Assembly: GCF_002831565.1 (NCBI RefSeq) | Contig: NZ_CP025096.1 | Span: forward strand, 496,001-560,000 | Length of the DNA: 64,000 nucleotides | Source of the DNA: Spirosoma pollinicola | GTDB lineage: Bacteria; Bacteroidota; Bacteroidia; Cytophagales; Spirosomataceae | Direction of reading: 5' to 3' | Shown: piece by piece, positions 51,319 to 60,757 of the stretch | Position numbering within the stretch: the first letter of the stretch is position 1 | Layout: every line of letters starts with the position of its first letter | Translations under genes and position numbers: made by a program | The notes under the pieces: generated by a model | What the model saw: the letters and a program-made list of their open reading frames with translations, nothing else | What the model was told of the DNA's origin: nothing | Database searches by the model: none

Positions 51319-53460
51319 TCAAAATTTCATAGTTAATGCAATCCGTTTACGGGCCTTATCGACTTCCAGGACTTTAACTTTTACTTTCTGAAATACTTTT
51401 ACAACCGTTTTGGGGTCAGACACAAAATGATTGGCCAATTGAGACACGTGTACCAGCCCATCTTGCTTAACGCCAATATCGACAAACGCCCCAAAAGCCG
51501 TGATGTTGGTTACGACACCCGCCAGCACCATCCCTTCGTGCAAATCATCGACCGAACGAACGCGGGCATCGTATTCAAACACGGATAGTTGTTCACGGGG
51601 GTCGCGGCCGGGTTTGGCGAGTTCGGCCAGAATATCGCGCAACGTAGGCAAGCCGACGGCGCTGGTCACGTACTTTTCGATTTTAATTTGCTGGCGTAAC
51701 TCTGGCCGATGGATAAGATCATTAACACGACTTCCTACTTCAACAGCCATCTTCTCTACCAACCCATACCGCTCTGGATGAACCGCACTATTATCCAGAG
51801 GATTTTTAGCCCCTTCAATACGAAGGAAACCGGCACATTGCTCATACGCCTTGGCACCAAGTCGAGGCACTTTTTTAAGTTGTTCGCGCGAAGTGAAAGC
51901 CCCATTTTCTGCCCGATACGCGACAATATTACCAGCTAATTGCGGCCCTAAACCCGAAACATAGCGAAGCAAATAAGCACTGGCGGTATTGAGCGATACA
52001 CCTACCTGATTAACACAGCTCTCCACTACAGTATCAAGGCTGGTTTTTAAATCACTTTGATTCACATCGTGCTGATACTGCCCCACACCAATCGACTTAG
52101 GGTCAATCTTCACCAATTCGGCAAGCGGGTCCATAAGTCGACGGCCGATACTAACAGCTCCCCGAACGGTAACGTCACGATCAGGAAACTCTTCGCGGGC
52201 TACATCCGAAGCAGAGTAAATAGATGCTCCCTGTTCACTCACCATAAAAATCGGCTTGTCGAGTTGTAAAGCCTGCACAAACTCTTCTGTTTCTCGCCCG
52301 GCGGTACCATTTCCAATGGCAATAGCGTCAATAGCATATTGCGATACAAGTTTCTGAACTGTACTGATGGCTTGCTGCCGCTGAGATTCAGAGTGGGCTA
52401 AATACAGCACCGTTTCGGTCAACAGATTTCCCTGTGCATCGAGGCAAACCGTTTTGCAACCCGTTCGATAGCCGGGGTCAATGGCCAGCACGCGCTTTTG
52501 ACCCAGTGGCGGGCTAAGCAAAAGCTGGCGCAGGTTGTCAGCAAAAATTCGGATAGCCTCTGCATCGGCTTTGTCTTTAGACGCATTGGCAAATTCGGTT
52601 TCGAGCGAAGGCTTGAGCAAGCGTTTGTAGCCGTCACGAATAGCCAGCACAAGTTGCTCTTTACAAACGGGCGTACCCGTCCGATCAGCTACAAACTGCC
52701 GTTCGAGCCGTTCGGTAGCAGCTTCTTCGTCAGGACCGATACTAACGGCCAGAAACCCTTCGGTTTCTCCCCGTCGCAACGCCAGCAACCGGTGTGAAGG
52801 TACCCGCCGGAGCGGTTCGGCAAAGTCAAAATAGTCCTTGAATTTTATACCCTCCGTATCTTTACCTTTTTTGACAACAGCGCGTATGATCGCTTCCCGC
52901 TCAAAGAGGTTACGAATCCGCTGGCGGGCATCGGCGTCTTCACTAATCCGCTCAGCCAGAATATCGCGGGCGCCCTGCAACGCATCAGACACCGTTGGAA
53001 CGGCATCGGAAAGGTGCCGTTGAACAATTCGATCCAGGTTTACTTCACGTTGGGCAATTATACTATTGGCAAGAGGCTCCAGTCCTCGCTCAATTGCGAT
53101 TGTGGCACGGGTTTTCCGTTTTTGACGGTAGGGAAAATAGAGATCTTCGAGATCGGTGAGCGAGTCGGTAGCTTCGAGTTTCCGGCGGAGGTCGGAGGTA
53201 AGTTTCCCCTGCTCATCGATGGATTTTATAATTGTCTCCCGGCGTTTATCGAGGTCGAGGATTTTTTGCAGCGTTTCTTTAATGTTCCCGATTTCGACTT
53301 CGTCAAGGGGCGAACCATTGGCCGATGCGGTAGCTTCTTTACGATAGCGGGCGATAAAGGGAACAGTGGCCCCGCCGTTGAGTAGTTCGATAGTGGCGGT
53401 TACCGACCGAATGTTCAAGCCCAGCCGGGCCGCAATACGTTGTTCAATGGATTGGGTCAT
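51319..53460 (-). CDS. tex: Tex family S1-domain transcription accessory protein
   Basis: A 713-residue protein with the Tex architecture: N-terminal helical region with FIARYRKEATASANGSPLDE, a YqgF-like RNase H fold (RVLAIDPGYRTGCKTVCLD), helix-hairpin-helix motifs (LKKVPRLGAKAYEQCAGFLR), and a C-terminal S1 RNA-binding domain (GVVTNITAFGAFVDIGVKQD). Tex binds nucleic acids and affects transcription, but its exact role is not settled. Length is slightly below the usual 750 or more residues. Confidence 0.95.
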   Translation of the reverse strand: MTQSIEQRIAARLGLNIRSVTATIELLNGGATVPFIARYRKEATASANGSPLDEVEIGNIKETLQKILDLDKRRETIIKSIDEQGKLTSDLRRKLEATDSLTDLEDLYFPYRQKRKTRATIAIERGLEPLANSIIAQREVNLDRIVQRHLSDAVPTVSDALQGARDILAERISEDADARQRIRNLFEREAIIRAVVKKGKDTEGIKFKDYFDFAEPLRRVPSHRLLALRRGETEGFLAVSIGPDEEAATERLERQFVADRTGTPVCKEQLVLAIRDGYKRLLKPSLETEFANASKDKADAEAIRIFADNLRQLLLSPPLGQKRVLAIDPGYRTGCKTVCLDAQGNLLTETVLYLAHSESQRQQAISTVQKLVSQYAIDAIAIGNGTAGRETEEFVQALQLDKPIFMVSEQGASIYSASDVAREEFPDRDVTVRGAVSIGRRLMDPLAELVKIDPKSIGVGQYQHDVNQSDLKTSLDTVVESCVNQVGVSLNTASAYLLRYVSGLGPQLAGNIVAYRAENGAFTSREQLKKVPRLGAKAYEQCAGFLRIEGAKNPLDNSAVHPERYGLVEKMAVEVGSRVNDLIHRPELRQQIKIEKYVTSAVGLPTLRDILAELAKPGRDPREQLSVFEYDARVRSVDDLHEGMVLAGVVTNITAFGAFVDIGVKQDGLVHVSQLANHFVSDPKTVVKVFQKVKVKVLEVDKARKRIALTMKF

Positions 53461-53552
53461 ACTAAAACTAAAAAAGACCTTTTGTGATGGACCTAAATTG
53501 AATCCAGCGCAAAAAGTCCTGCAAAAATGGCCATACGAACCGACAGGGCAAA

Positions 53553-53580
53553 AAAAAACATGCCAACTGGCATGTTTTTT
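53553..53580. terminator. Terminator between csp and tex
   Basis: AAAAAACATGCC and GGCATGTTTTTT form a 12-bp stem with an AACT loop. On the minus strand it follows the cold shock gene and precedes tex. Confidence 0.85.
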
Positions 53581-53611
53581 ACAATAGTGTGTGTCTTGGT
53601 ATATCTTACGA

Positions 53612-53803
53612 TTAAGCCATTTCGACGTTTACGGCATTTAAGCCTTTCTTACCGCGTTCGACATTGAATTTAACTTTGTCGTTTTCACGGATTTGGTCGA
53701 TGAGACCGGAAGCGTGTACAAAAATGTCTTCGCCACCGTCATCGGGTTTAATAAAACCAAACCCTTTGGTTTCATTAAAGAATTTTACAGTTCCTGTTTG
53801 CAT
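53612..53803 (-). CDS. Cold shock protein, CspA family
   Basis: A 63-residue cold shock domain. MQTGTVKFFNETKGFGFIKP holds RNP1 and DIFVHASGL holds RNP2. NDKVKFNVERGKKGLNAVNV is the C-terminal half. Such proteins bind single-stranded RNA and DNA and keep mRNA unfolded at low temperature. A candidate promoter with a roughly 40-base leader lies upstream. Confidence 0.97.
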   Translation of the reverse strand: MQTGTVKFFNETKGFGFIKPDDGGEDIFVHASGLIDQIRENDKVKFNVERGKKGLNAVNVEMA

Positions 53804-53849
53804 TGCTATTTTAAATTTAGGCGAAGGACGGTACTATCAAGTTCATTTC

Positions 53850-53857
53850 CAAATGTA
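53850..53857 (-). promoter_or_regulatory. Candidate -7 element of the cold shock gene
   Basis: On the minus strand this reads TACATTTG, an exact TAnnTTTG match, 47 bases before the ATG. No clear -33 element. Confidence 0.45.
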
Positions 53858-53952
53858 TTTCTAAAATTTCTTTAAAGATTCGAAAATATTTTTTCAAATA
53901 GGTCAAAATAGTGCTCATTGGCCGTTACAATCGACTTCACTAGCCATATTAT

Positions 53953-54825
53953 ATGCGCCTATCGCGCTACTTTATGTATTTTTACCGTCCTAATAGAATA
54001 CAACCAGTAGTGAAGATTGACGTAACTTCGTTCATGCGGATAGTAGGCATTTTAGGCGCATTGTTAATTGGGGGACTAAACGCGGCCTCGTCGCAGGTAG
54101 TTCTCAGCAATTCCGATGAGCCTACGCTTTATAGCTATTGCCAGCAGTTTCAAACTTTATACACGCAAATTCGTGAACAAAGCATAACGCCCGACTCGGC
54201 CCGATTACAGTTCAGTGGCATCATGCATGGCCTGCAAACGCGGTTTCGTAGTATGGAAACCTACAAACAAGATTCAATTCAACGAGACAGCCTGCGCCGT
54301 ACGGGCCTGTATTTCAGCTTTCCCATTCGTGGCTATTCGACAAGTGCCATTGGTGGTACACATGGCGAAGGCTATCGGGGCAATGGCTTTGACCTGTTCG
54401 ATTATACCGTACGCGGTAGCCATCCCGCCCAAGATATTTTCATCAGCGACCGCAATCAGGACATCATCGACGACCGTACGGGTAAACCCGTCGATATTCT
54501 GGCGATGAGCCGGGGGCTGGTATTGGCTATTGAAACCTCCTGGAAACCCGGCTCCGAGTACCGGGGCGGCAACTGGATCTGGGTGTATGATCCCAACCTC
54601 CACGGTTTGTTCTATTATGCCCACAACAGCCAGGTCGATGTAAGGCCGGGACAGTGGGTAACAGCTGGGCAGAAACTCGCCGAAATGGGCAGAAGCGGCT
54701 TTAATGCGTATAAAAGCCGTTCCCCAACGCACCTACACCTAATGTATCTGCAGATCAAGCCCGACGGTCTCCCTCAACCTATCAATACCTACGAGTGGCT
54801 GCTTACAGCAAAACCAGCGAAATGA
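53953..54825 (+). CDS. Exported M23-family peptidase
   Basis: A 290-residue protein. ATG 53953 gives a 27-residue leader before the hydrophobic core (IVGILGALLIGGLNAASSQ), and ATG 54034 would give a standard signal peptide, so the start is open. The M23 domain has HPAQDIFISDRNQD (HxxxD zinc ligands), an YYAHNSQVDVRPGQWV strand, and SPTHLHLMYLQI (HxH). It likely acts on peptidoglycan. A second, larger M23 protein is at 34237. Confidence 0.85.
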   Translation: MRLSRYFMYFYRPNRIQPVVKIDVTSFMRIVGILGALLIGGLNAASSQVVLSNSDEPTLYSYCQQFQTLYTQIREQSITPDSARLQFSGIMHGLQTRFRSMETYKQDSIQRDSLRRTGLYFSFPIRGYSTSAIGGTHGEGYRGNGFDLFDYTVRGSHPAQDIFISDRNQDIIDDRTGKPVDILAMSRGLVLAIETSWKPGSEYRGGNWIWVYDPNLHGLFYYAHNSQVDVRPGQWVTAGQKLAEMGRSGFNAYKSRSPTHLHLMYLQIKPDGLPQPINTYEWLLTAKPAK

Positions 54826-54828
54826 TGT

Positions 54829-54898
54829 GAGATGTTTAGGATGTATTACTTACGCCAGTTTTCATATCATACGTTATATATAATACATCCTACATCTT
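54829..54898. repeat. Imperfect inverted repeat with GATGTATT words
   Basis: GAGATGTTTAGGATGTAT on the left and ATACATCCTACATCTTT on the right are nearly complementary with one gap. It lies between the convergent M23 and small membrane protein genes. Confidence 0.7.
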
Positions 54899-54899
54899 T

Positions 54900-55109
54900 C
54901 TACGATTCACGCACGAGGTTGACACCTGTAACCAGGAAAATCATGCCTACGATGAAAGGGGCAGCTGATTCAGCTTTCGATACGTGTAACCCTAATACTG
55001 CTTTGCCTTCGGAGAGGAAAGCCACTAAAGCAAACAGTACGACTACTACGCCCAGAATGGTAAGCGATGCGCCAAAAAAGCGCCGGAAATTAGTATTATT
55101 ATTCTCCAT
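54900..55109 (-). CDS. Small two-span membrane protein of unknown function
   Basis: A 69-residue protein with two hydrophobic segments (FFGASLTILGVVVVLFALVA and APFIVGMIFLVTGVNL). It starts MENNNTNFRR and ends VRES. It is in the gap between M23 and the CCA-adding enzyme genes. Small proteins of this kind are common in Bacteroidota, and I do not know its role. Confidence 0.6.
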   Translation of the reverse strand: MENNNTNFRRFFGASLTILGVVVVLFALVAFLSEGKAVLGLHVSKAESAAPFIVGMIFLVTGVNLVRES

Positions 55110-55206
55110 AAGTTTTTAATCAAAAATGATAAGCCCGGATGTATGCTGTGGCGTGCATCTGAGCGAGAAAGAGCAATCTCTGTCAGATACTGTCCAACAG
55201 TATACA

Positions 55207-56682
55207 TTATGCAACTGCGTTCAATCCACGTTTACGGCCTTCTTCAAGTAAGAATGGATAGGCGTCTTCGAGTGTATTCGTAACGAGACCATCCAGGATG
55301 GCTTCGCGTAAAGCAGCTTTCAACTCCCCTACTTCTTTCGATGGGGGCAATCCAAATGTTTCCATGATAAACTCACCCGTAATAACCGGCTGAAAACTAC
55401 GAAGTTTATCGCGTTCCTCAAGGTCTTGAAGCTTTCGCTCTACGCGATCGAAATTACGCAGGTGTTTTTGGACTCGCTCATAGTTTTTCGACGTAATGTC
55501 GGCGCGGCAGAGGGCCATTAGTCCCTCCAAGTCATCGCCTGCGTCAACAAGCAGCCGTCGAAGGGCAGAGTCGGTGATTTGCTCTTTTGTGAGGGCAATA
55601 GGCCGCAAATGCAGGCGCACGAGCCGCTGTACAAACCGCATGTGTTCGTTTAGGGGCAGTTTCATTGTCCGGAAGATACCCGGCACCCAACGCGAGCCCA
55701 TATCTTCGTGACCGTGAAATGTCCAGCCAACTTTCTGGTCGAAACGTTTCGTAGCCGGTTTGGCAATATCGTGCAAAAGAGCCGCCCAGCGTAGCCAAAG
55801 TTCATTGTCAGCCTCCCCGGCATATTTCGTTGGCTCAGCGCGACTGGCAATGTTATCGAGAACCTGAAGCGTATGGTAAAAATTATCTTTGTGACCCTTC
55901 CCTTCTATGGTTTCAACACCCTTTAAAGCGATCAATTCCGGGAAGATCCGCTCCAGTAAGCCAGCGTGATAAAGCAGTTTGAATCCATACGAAGGCGTGG
56001 GCGACAGGATGATTTTATTCAGTTCATCTGTAACACGCTCCCGCGAAACAATGGTAATTCGTTCGTTCATCCGCACAATGGCATCAAACGTATCGGGCTC
56101 GATATCGAAACCCAGCTGCGAGGCAAATCGAATGGCCCGCATCATGCGCAGTGGATCGTCGGAAAAGGTGATATCGGGGTTGAGGGGCGTACGGATAATT
56201 TTTCGCTTGAGGTCTTTTAATCCCTCAAATGGATCGAGCAGTTCACCAAACGCTGTAGACGAATTGGCGTTGCGATTCAAGCTGATACCCATGGCATTGA
56301 TGGTAAAATCCCGGCGATTTTGGTCATCTTCGAGCGTACCATCTTCTACAATCGGTTTGCGCGAATCGCTTCGATACGACTCCTTACGAGCACCAACAAA
56401 TTCGACCTCCCACTCCTCTTCACCTGCTGGCACGGTGGATTTGAGCATGGCCGTTCCGAAATTAGGAAACACGGCTACATTTGTTCGAAGGGCTTTCCCA
56501 ACGGCTTCGGCCAGGGCAATGCCGCTGCCAATACATACTACATCAATATCTTTCGACGGACGCCCCAAAACCAGATCACGCACAAATCCACCAATGACGT
56601 AGGTTTGCACACCAAGCGCATCGGCTTGTTGAGCAATGACATCAAAAACCGGATTCTTATGTAAGGTGTCGCTAAAATTCAT
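55207..56682 (-). CDS. cca: CCA tRNA nucleotidyltransferase with HD domain
   Basis: About 491 residues from ATG 56682. A TTG at 56688 is in frame. The class II nucleotidyltransferase head has GGFVRDLVLGRPSKDIDVV, the second RRDFTINAMGISL region and DPLRMMRAIRFASQLGF. The HD domain has LLHDIAKPATK and FHGHEDMGS. It adds or repairs CCA at tRNA 3-prime ends. The tRNA-Ala in this window lacks encoded CCA, so this activity is needed in the cell. Confidence 0.94.
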   Translation of the reverse strand: MNFSDTLHKNPVFDVIAQQADALGVQTYVIGGFVRDLVLGRPSKDIDVVCIGSGIALAEAVGKALRTNVAVFPNFGTAMLKSTVPAGEEEWEVEFVGARKESYRSDSRKPIVEDGTLEDDQNRRDFTINAMGISLNRNANSSTAFGELLDPFEGLKDLKRKIIRTPLNPDITFSDDPLRMMRAIRFASQLGFDIEPDTFDAIVRMNERITIVSRERVTDELNKIILSPTPSYGFKLLYHAGLLERIFPELIALKGVETIEGKGHKDNFYHTLQVLDNIASRAEPTKYAGEADNELWLRWAALLHDIAKPATKRFDQKVGWTFHGHEDMGSRWVPGIFRTMKLPLNEHMRFVQRLVRLHLRPIALTKEQITDSALRRLLVDAGDDLEGLMALCRADITSKNYERVQKHLRNFDRVERKLQDLEERDKLRSFQPVITGEFIMETFGLPPSKEVGELKAALREAILDGLVTNTLEDAYPFLLEEGRKRGLNAVA

Positions 56683-56747
56683 GTACAAAGTTTTGTTGTC
56701 ACACGTCAGACTCTACTGGCCTTTTTAACCAACGCCCGACTGACAAC

Positions 56748-57311
56748 CTATTTTCTGATAAAATTAATTTCCCCATTAACTGCCAATCGCATAATGCGTG
56801 ATCGTTTTGGCATGCCCGGCAGTGACCCCATTCTCTCGGCAATGAGGGCTTCGGCGGCAGGGGGCAAACTCAACGCTTCCAGTGGAATAGAGAGCACTCC
56901 CCGCCCGAAACTGCTGATCAGGCGCTGTAAATCGGGGTTCAACAGGCGTCGAACAGCTACTTCGCCCGTTGGTTGTCCGGCGGCACCCGTTATTGTTTCC
57001 ACAGACCGCCACAAAACCGTTGACAGGTTCTTGCCCTGTTCGAAGATAACAGTTAACGGAATTTCTGTAAAATCAACCAGATCGTAGGCTATCTCCGGGA
57101 GTTTCGCTACATACATGCCCAACTGATCGGCGCTATGAATGAGCACAGTTGGCTGCAAACCAGCGGGTATAAACGCCTGTAGGGTCAACAGTTTCTCCAC
57201 AGCCGAATCATTAACGGGGTCGGCAACCACAGACCAGCCTGTTTCGTCGGCAAGCGCAATAAGTTGTCCCTGTCTGAGTTTGTAAGCGAGATCGCGAATG
57301 TCTGTAGTCAT
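56748..57311 (-). CDS. Degenerate Sua5/YrdC-like protein
   Basis: A 187-residue protein from ATG 57311. A longer frame from 57452 runs through upstream sequence and is rejected. QLIALADETGWSVVADPVND, then AVEKLLTL and LTVIFEQGKNL, follow the order of Sua5/YrdC motifs (PTDTxxGL, then a KxR block). But the KxR-type motif and other nucleotide-site residues are missing. It may be a regulatory or inactive paralogue of threonylcarbamoyladenylate synthase. It lies divergent from an AI-2E permease gene. Confidence 0.65.
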   Translation of the reverse strand: MTTDIRDLAYKLRQGQLIALADETGWSVVADPVNDSAVEKLLTLQAFIPAGLQPTVLIHSADQLGMYVAKLPEIAYDLVDFTEIPLTVIFEQGKNLSTVLWRSVETITGAAGQPTGEVAVRRLLNPDLQRLISSFGRGVLSIPLEALSLPPAAEALIAERMGSLPGMPKRSRIMRLAVNGEINFIRK

Positions 57312-57469
57312 AGTTGAATAAACCACAAAAATACAGCAAGTTTGGAGAAAGACGGTCAGCCATAGGGAAGATAGCGGGTAAGTCTCTGTTGAATGAACAA
57401 AAAAACCAATGCGATGTTGAGACTCTGGTTCGCCAAACGACTCAATTTCCATGAACCATACGCCCGCTT

Positions 57470-58591
57470 ATGTCTGCAGAACCTTTACGACCGCACTACC
57501 ATCAGTTTTCGCATTCTCTACTTGCCTTGGCAATTATAACTGTCGGTATCTATTTAGGACAGGATATTCTGGTGCCGCTGGCCATGTCGGGTCTGATCGC
57601 GGTGCTCTTACGGCCAGTTGAAAACCGGCTCATTCGGTGGGGTATTCACAAAGTCATTGCCATTAGCCTGGCGTTGCTGTTTGCCATTATTATCGTGGCC
57701 GGAATAGCCATTGCCCTGTCTATGCAGTTGTCCGACTTTACAGACGATCTACCTAAAATTCGGCAGAATTTAACTGATTTTTTCAGCGATGCTAAACAGT
57801 GGATTCGACGTGAATACAATGTGAGTTATCGGCAGCAGGAGAAATATCTCCAAAAGGCGCAGGCGCAAACACTCGATAGTTTGCAGAGTACTGATACGCT
57901 CGGGTTCATTACGGGGCCACTTGGCACTCTGACACTGGTGCCCATTTATGTTTTTTTATTGCTTTACTACCGCACCATGTTGCTCCATTTTGTGGTCGTT
58001 CTTTTTGCCGAAAAGCATACCGACCGGGTGCGTGAAGTGTTGGGTGAGGTGAAAGCCGTTGTTCAGAGTTATATGGTCGGTTTGCTTATCGAAACCGCTT
58101 GTGTAGCCGCCCTTAATTCGGTCGGACTTCTTATTCTTGGGGTCCAGTATTCAATTCTACTGGGCATTATGGCAGCTATCCTAAATCTGGTGCCCTACAT
58201 TGGCGGTTTGGTAGCCACGGTTTTGACCGTCATTGTCACGTTTAGCAATAATCCTGAACCCTCTCTTATTGTCGGGGTGATTGGCGTCTTTCTGTTCGTT
58301 CAGTTTGTAGATAATAATGTATTGGTTCCACTCATTGTAGCGTCTAAAGTCCGCGTCAATGCGCTCGTGTCTATTGTGGGTGTGTTAATTGGTGGCGCAC
58401 TGGCAGGCGTATCAGGCATGTTTCTATCTATTCCCGCTATTGCCATCCTGAAAGTAATTTTCGACCGCGTTGATGGTCTACGTCCTTGGGGCGTTTTGCT
58501 AGGTGACCAAACCCCCGAAGAAGCAGGCAGTAATCTATTTCGGTTACCACGACGCCGACGAAAAGTCGTGGTAACCGAGACAAATGCTTAA
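57470..58591 (+). CDS. AI-2E family transporter (permease)
   Basis: A 373-residue membrane protein of the UPF0118/AI-2E exporter family. LALAIITVGIYLGQDILVPL is the first helix, LTLVPIYVFLLLYYRTMLL follows the soluble region, and MAAILNLVPYIGGLVATVLT and QFVDNNVLVPLIVASKVRVN are conserved. Members such as TqsA export quorum-sensing signals, and others are sodium-proton antiporters. Which applies here is unknown. Its stop codon overlaps that of the convergent nitrilase gene (shared TTAA). Confidence 0.87.
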   Translation: MSAEPLRPHYHQFSHSLLALAIITVGIYLGQDILVPLAMSGLIAVLLRPVENRLIRWGIHKVIAISLALLFAIIIVAGIAIALSMQLSDFTDDLPKIRQNLTDFFSDAKQWIRREYNVSYRQQEKYLQKAQAQTLDSLQSTDTLGFITGPLGTLTLVPIYVFLLLYYRTMLLHFVVVLFAEKHTDRVREVLGEVKAVVQSYMVGLLIETACVAALNSVGLLILGVQYSILLGIMAAILNLVPYIGGLVATVLTVIVTFSNNPEPSLIVGVIGVFLFVQFVDNNVLVPLIVASKVRVNALVSIVGVLIGGALAGVSGMFLSIPAIAILKVIFDRVDGLRPWGVLLGDQTPEEAGSNLFRLPRRRRKVVVTETNA

Positions 58592-59595
58592 CTATACAAT
58601 TTCTTGATGACCTCCTGCTGTGTTCGGGTAAAATGAGGTCGTTCGGCGGGTTGGTTCAAGAGTGTATCAGGCGGGTAGATGCTATGATTTGCATAACTCT
58701 CGGCATAGAGTTCCACCCGCTGACGAGCAAGCTGATTCCCGACAGCGGGCCGTTGGCGAAACTCCCGCAAGGCAGCCAGATCAATGTCAGCAGTAGCAAC
58801 AATACTCTCTCCATAGGCAGCTTCAGCCAGTATTATTCCTTTAGGGTCAATGATTTTGGAACCCCCATCGGTCGTGCCGGATGGTATCGAACTGCCCACC
58901 ACTCCGGCCGAGTTGGCCGATACAACGTAGGTCATATTTTCGATGGCCCGTGCCTGTTTGGCTATGTTTTTGGGTGTTGCTTGCGGACTGCCTATTTCTG
59001 AAGTTGAATGGATCAGGATTTCGGCCCCACGCATGGACAAACAGCGGGCGACTTCGGGAAACAAAATGTCTTCAGATGCAATACACGCCAAACTTCCAAT
59101 GTTCGTTTTCGCTACCGGAAACAACGAATCGTAGCCGTAAGCATCTACATATAACTCCCAAACATCATGAGGGGTGGGTGTATACATGGCGTTCAACCGG
59201 CGATAACGCAGAAGAATATCGCCATTGGGTCCAATAATAAAGCTGGTTTGAAAATAGAGTTCAGGAAAAAAAGGGTCTTGTTCGTAAGCATTCCCGGAAA
59301 AGTATATCTGTTGCCGTTGTACCATTGCACCTAGGGCTTCATAAATCCGGCCATCAATTTCAAGAGCGGCTTTTTCTCGCCATTGGTGCACCGTTTCGTC
59401 TACTGGTGGGCCTGTCAGGAAAAATTCAGGTACGGTAACAAGCAATGTGTCACGACCTAGCAAACCAACCGATGCGGCAATCTGGCGTTCAATACGCTCA
59501 ATTGACTGAAGCATAAGCGATTCGGCTTCATCGCGAGTTTGATAGACGTTTACTGTCTGGCAAGTTAGTTGGAGGGCAAGGGCTTTATAAGACAT
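58588..59595 (-). CDS. Nitrilase-superfamily protein with a serine at the catalytic cysteine position
   Basis: A 335-residue carbon-nitrogen hydrolase fold. The glutamate is in TVPEFFLTGPP. The usual lysine region reads RYRRLNAMYTP, with arginines. The C-x-D-x-x-FPE pattern is replaced by ASEDILFPE, so the nucleophile position is serine. A cysteine lies three residues earlier (LACIAS). Activity is therefore doubtful, or uses that cysteine. NAYEQDPFFPELYFQTSFII and FFLTG are otherwise typical of the fold. It may belong to a subgroup of such variants. Confidence 0.75.
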   Translation of the reverse strand: MSYKALALQLTCQTVNVYQTRDEAESLMLQSIERIERQIAASVGLLGRDTLLVTVPEFFLTGPPVDETVHQWREKAALEIDGRIYEALGAMVQRQQIYFSGNAYEQDPFFPELYFQTSFIIGPNGDILLRYRRLNAMYTPTPHDVWELYVDAYGYDSLFPVAKTNIGSLACIASEDILFPEVARCLSMRGAEILIHSTSEIGSPQATPKNIAKQARAIENMTYVVSANSAGVVGSSIPSGTTDGGSKIIDPKGIILAEAAYGESIVATADIDLAALREFRQRPAVGNQLARQRVELYAESYANHSIYPPDTLLNQPAERPHFTRTQQEVIKKLYS

Positions 59596-59742
59596 AGTTA
59601 ATTGATAGGAAATGTAGTTACAGCGGGCTTACAGGTTAGTTCGCTAAAATAAAGCGTTTCCATCGATATACTAGCAAACCGTTGCCTTCGGGGTCGAACA
59701 GGAACGAATCGGAGGTCAGGTTGATTACCTACTCATCGGGTT

Positions 59743-59763
59743 TGTCCGGAATTAATACGGACA
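59743..59763. promoter_or_regulatory. Small inverted repeat upstream of bshB1
   Basis: TGTCCG and CGGACA flank GAATTAATA. It lies in the divergent gap between the nitrilase-like gene and bshB1 and could be an operator. Confidence 0.3.
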
Positions 59764-59866
59764 GAATGTTACTAATTTTTTACTCCCCGATTTCCCAAAG
59801 CGGTTTACCTGTTGAGGGGCACTGATAGTTACCTACATAACCACCAACCAGTCAAAGAATACAGAC

Positions 59867-60586
59867 ATGACCGTTGACGTACTGGCCATTGCGGCCCATC
59901 CCGATGATATTGAAATGACCTGCTCGGGCACAATTCTCTCGCTTATTGCACAAGGCAAAACAGTAGCAGGTGTTGATTTAACAAGGGGCGAATTAGGCAC
60001 ACGTGGAACTCCCGAAATTCGCGCGCAGGAAGCCGAAGAAGGTGCCCGATTGATGCATTTAGTTGCTCGTGAAAACATGGGGTTTCGGGATGCCTTTTTC
60101 CGAAATGACGAAGAGCACCAACTAGCGCTTATTCCTATTATCCGACAGTATAGGCCCGAAATCATCCTGACGAATACCCCGGACGACCGCCACCCCGACC
60201 ACGGACGGGCAGCTGAACTTGTTGCCGATGCCTGTTTTTATGCCGGTTTGCGGCAAATAAAAACAGTAGGCAAAGATGGAAAACCACAGGAGGCCCATCG
60301 CCCAAAATACATCTACAACTTCATTCAGGACCGGTCATTGAAGCCTGATTTTATTGTCGATATTACACCTTACTGGGATCAAAAACTAGCCGCCATAAAA
60401 GCGTATAAAAGTCAGTTTTTCAACCCCGAAAGTACAGAACCTCAAAGCTACATTTCGGGCGAACCGTTTATGAAATTTCTGGAATCCCGGATGCGGGAAC
60501 ACGGTCACATGATTGGGGCAGAGTTTGGCGAAGGCTTTATCAGCAGACGAATGCTGGGTGTAAAGGATTTGTTTGCATTGGTGTAG
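59867..60586 (+). CDS. bshB1: Bacillithiol biosynthesis deacetylase BshB1
   Basis: A 239-residue LmbE/PIG-L-type zinc deacetylase. AIAAHPDDIEMTCSGTI holds the AHPDD metal motif, DLTRGELGTRGT and PDDRHPDHGRAAELV hold the rest of the site, and FQDRSLKPDFIVDI is in the C-terminal half. BshB1 removes the acetyl group from GlcNAc-malate in bacillithiol synthesis. This supports a low-molecular-weight thiol system that fits the two peroxiredoxins in the window. Confidence 0.93.
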   Translation: MTVDVLAIAAHPDDIEMTCSGTILSLIAQGKTVAGVDLTRGELGTRGTPEIRAQEAEEGARLMHLVARENMGFRDAFFRNDEEHQLALIPIIRQYRPEIILTNTPDDRHPDHGRAAELVADACFYAGLRQIKTVGKDGKPQEAHRPKYIYNFIQDRSLKPDFIVDITPYWDQKLAAIKAYKSQFFNPESTEPQSYISGEPFMKFLESRMREHGHMIGAEFGEGFISRRMLGVKDLFALV

Positions 60587-60637
60587 TCTGATATTCAACG
60601 TTGCTATTCAGGAAATAGCGACACTAATCGCCTAACC

Positions 60638-60742
60638 AAATTTTTTTAACCACAGAGACATAGAAAACATAGAGCTTCAATTGATTTACTATCAGGATAT
60701 TAAAGCTCTGTGTTCTCTGTGCCTCTGTGGTTAGAAAAATTT
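60638..60742. repeat. Inverted repeat, 40-bp arms (CCACAGAG family)
   Basis: Arms 60638-60677 and 60703-60742 match at 35 of 40 positions, and the mismatches are mostly transition type (G-U possible). It shares the AACCACAGAGGCAC family word with 11508-11614. It lies between bshB1 and the first DUF6089 gene. Confidence 0.85.
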
Positions 60743-60757
60743 GCTTAGTACCGATTG

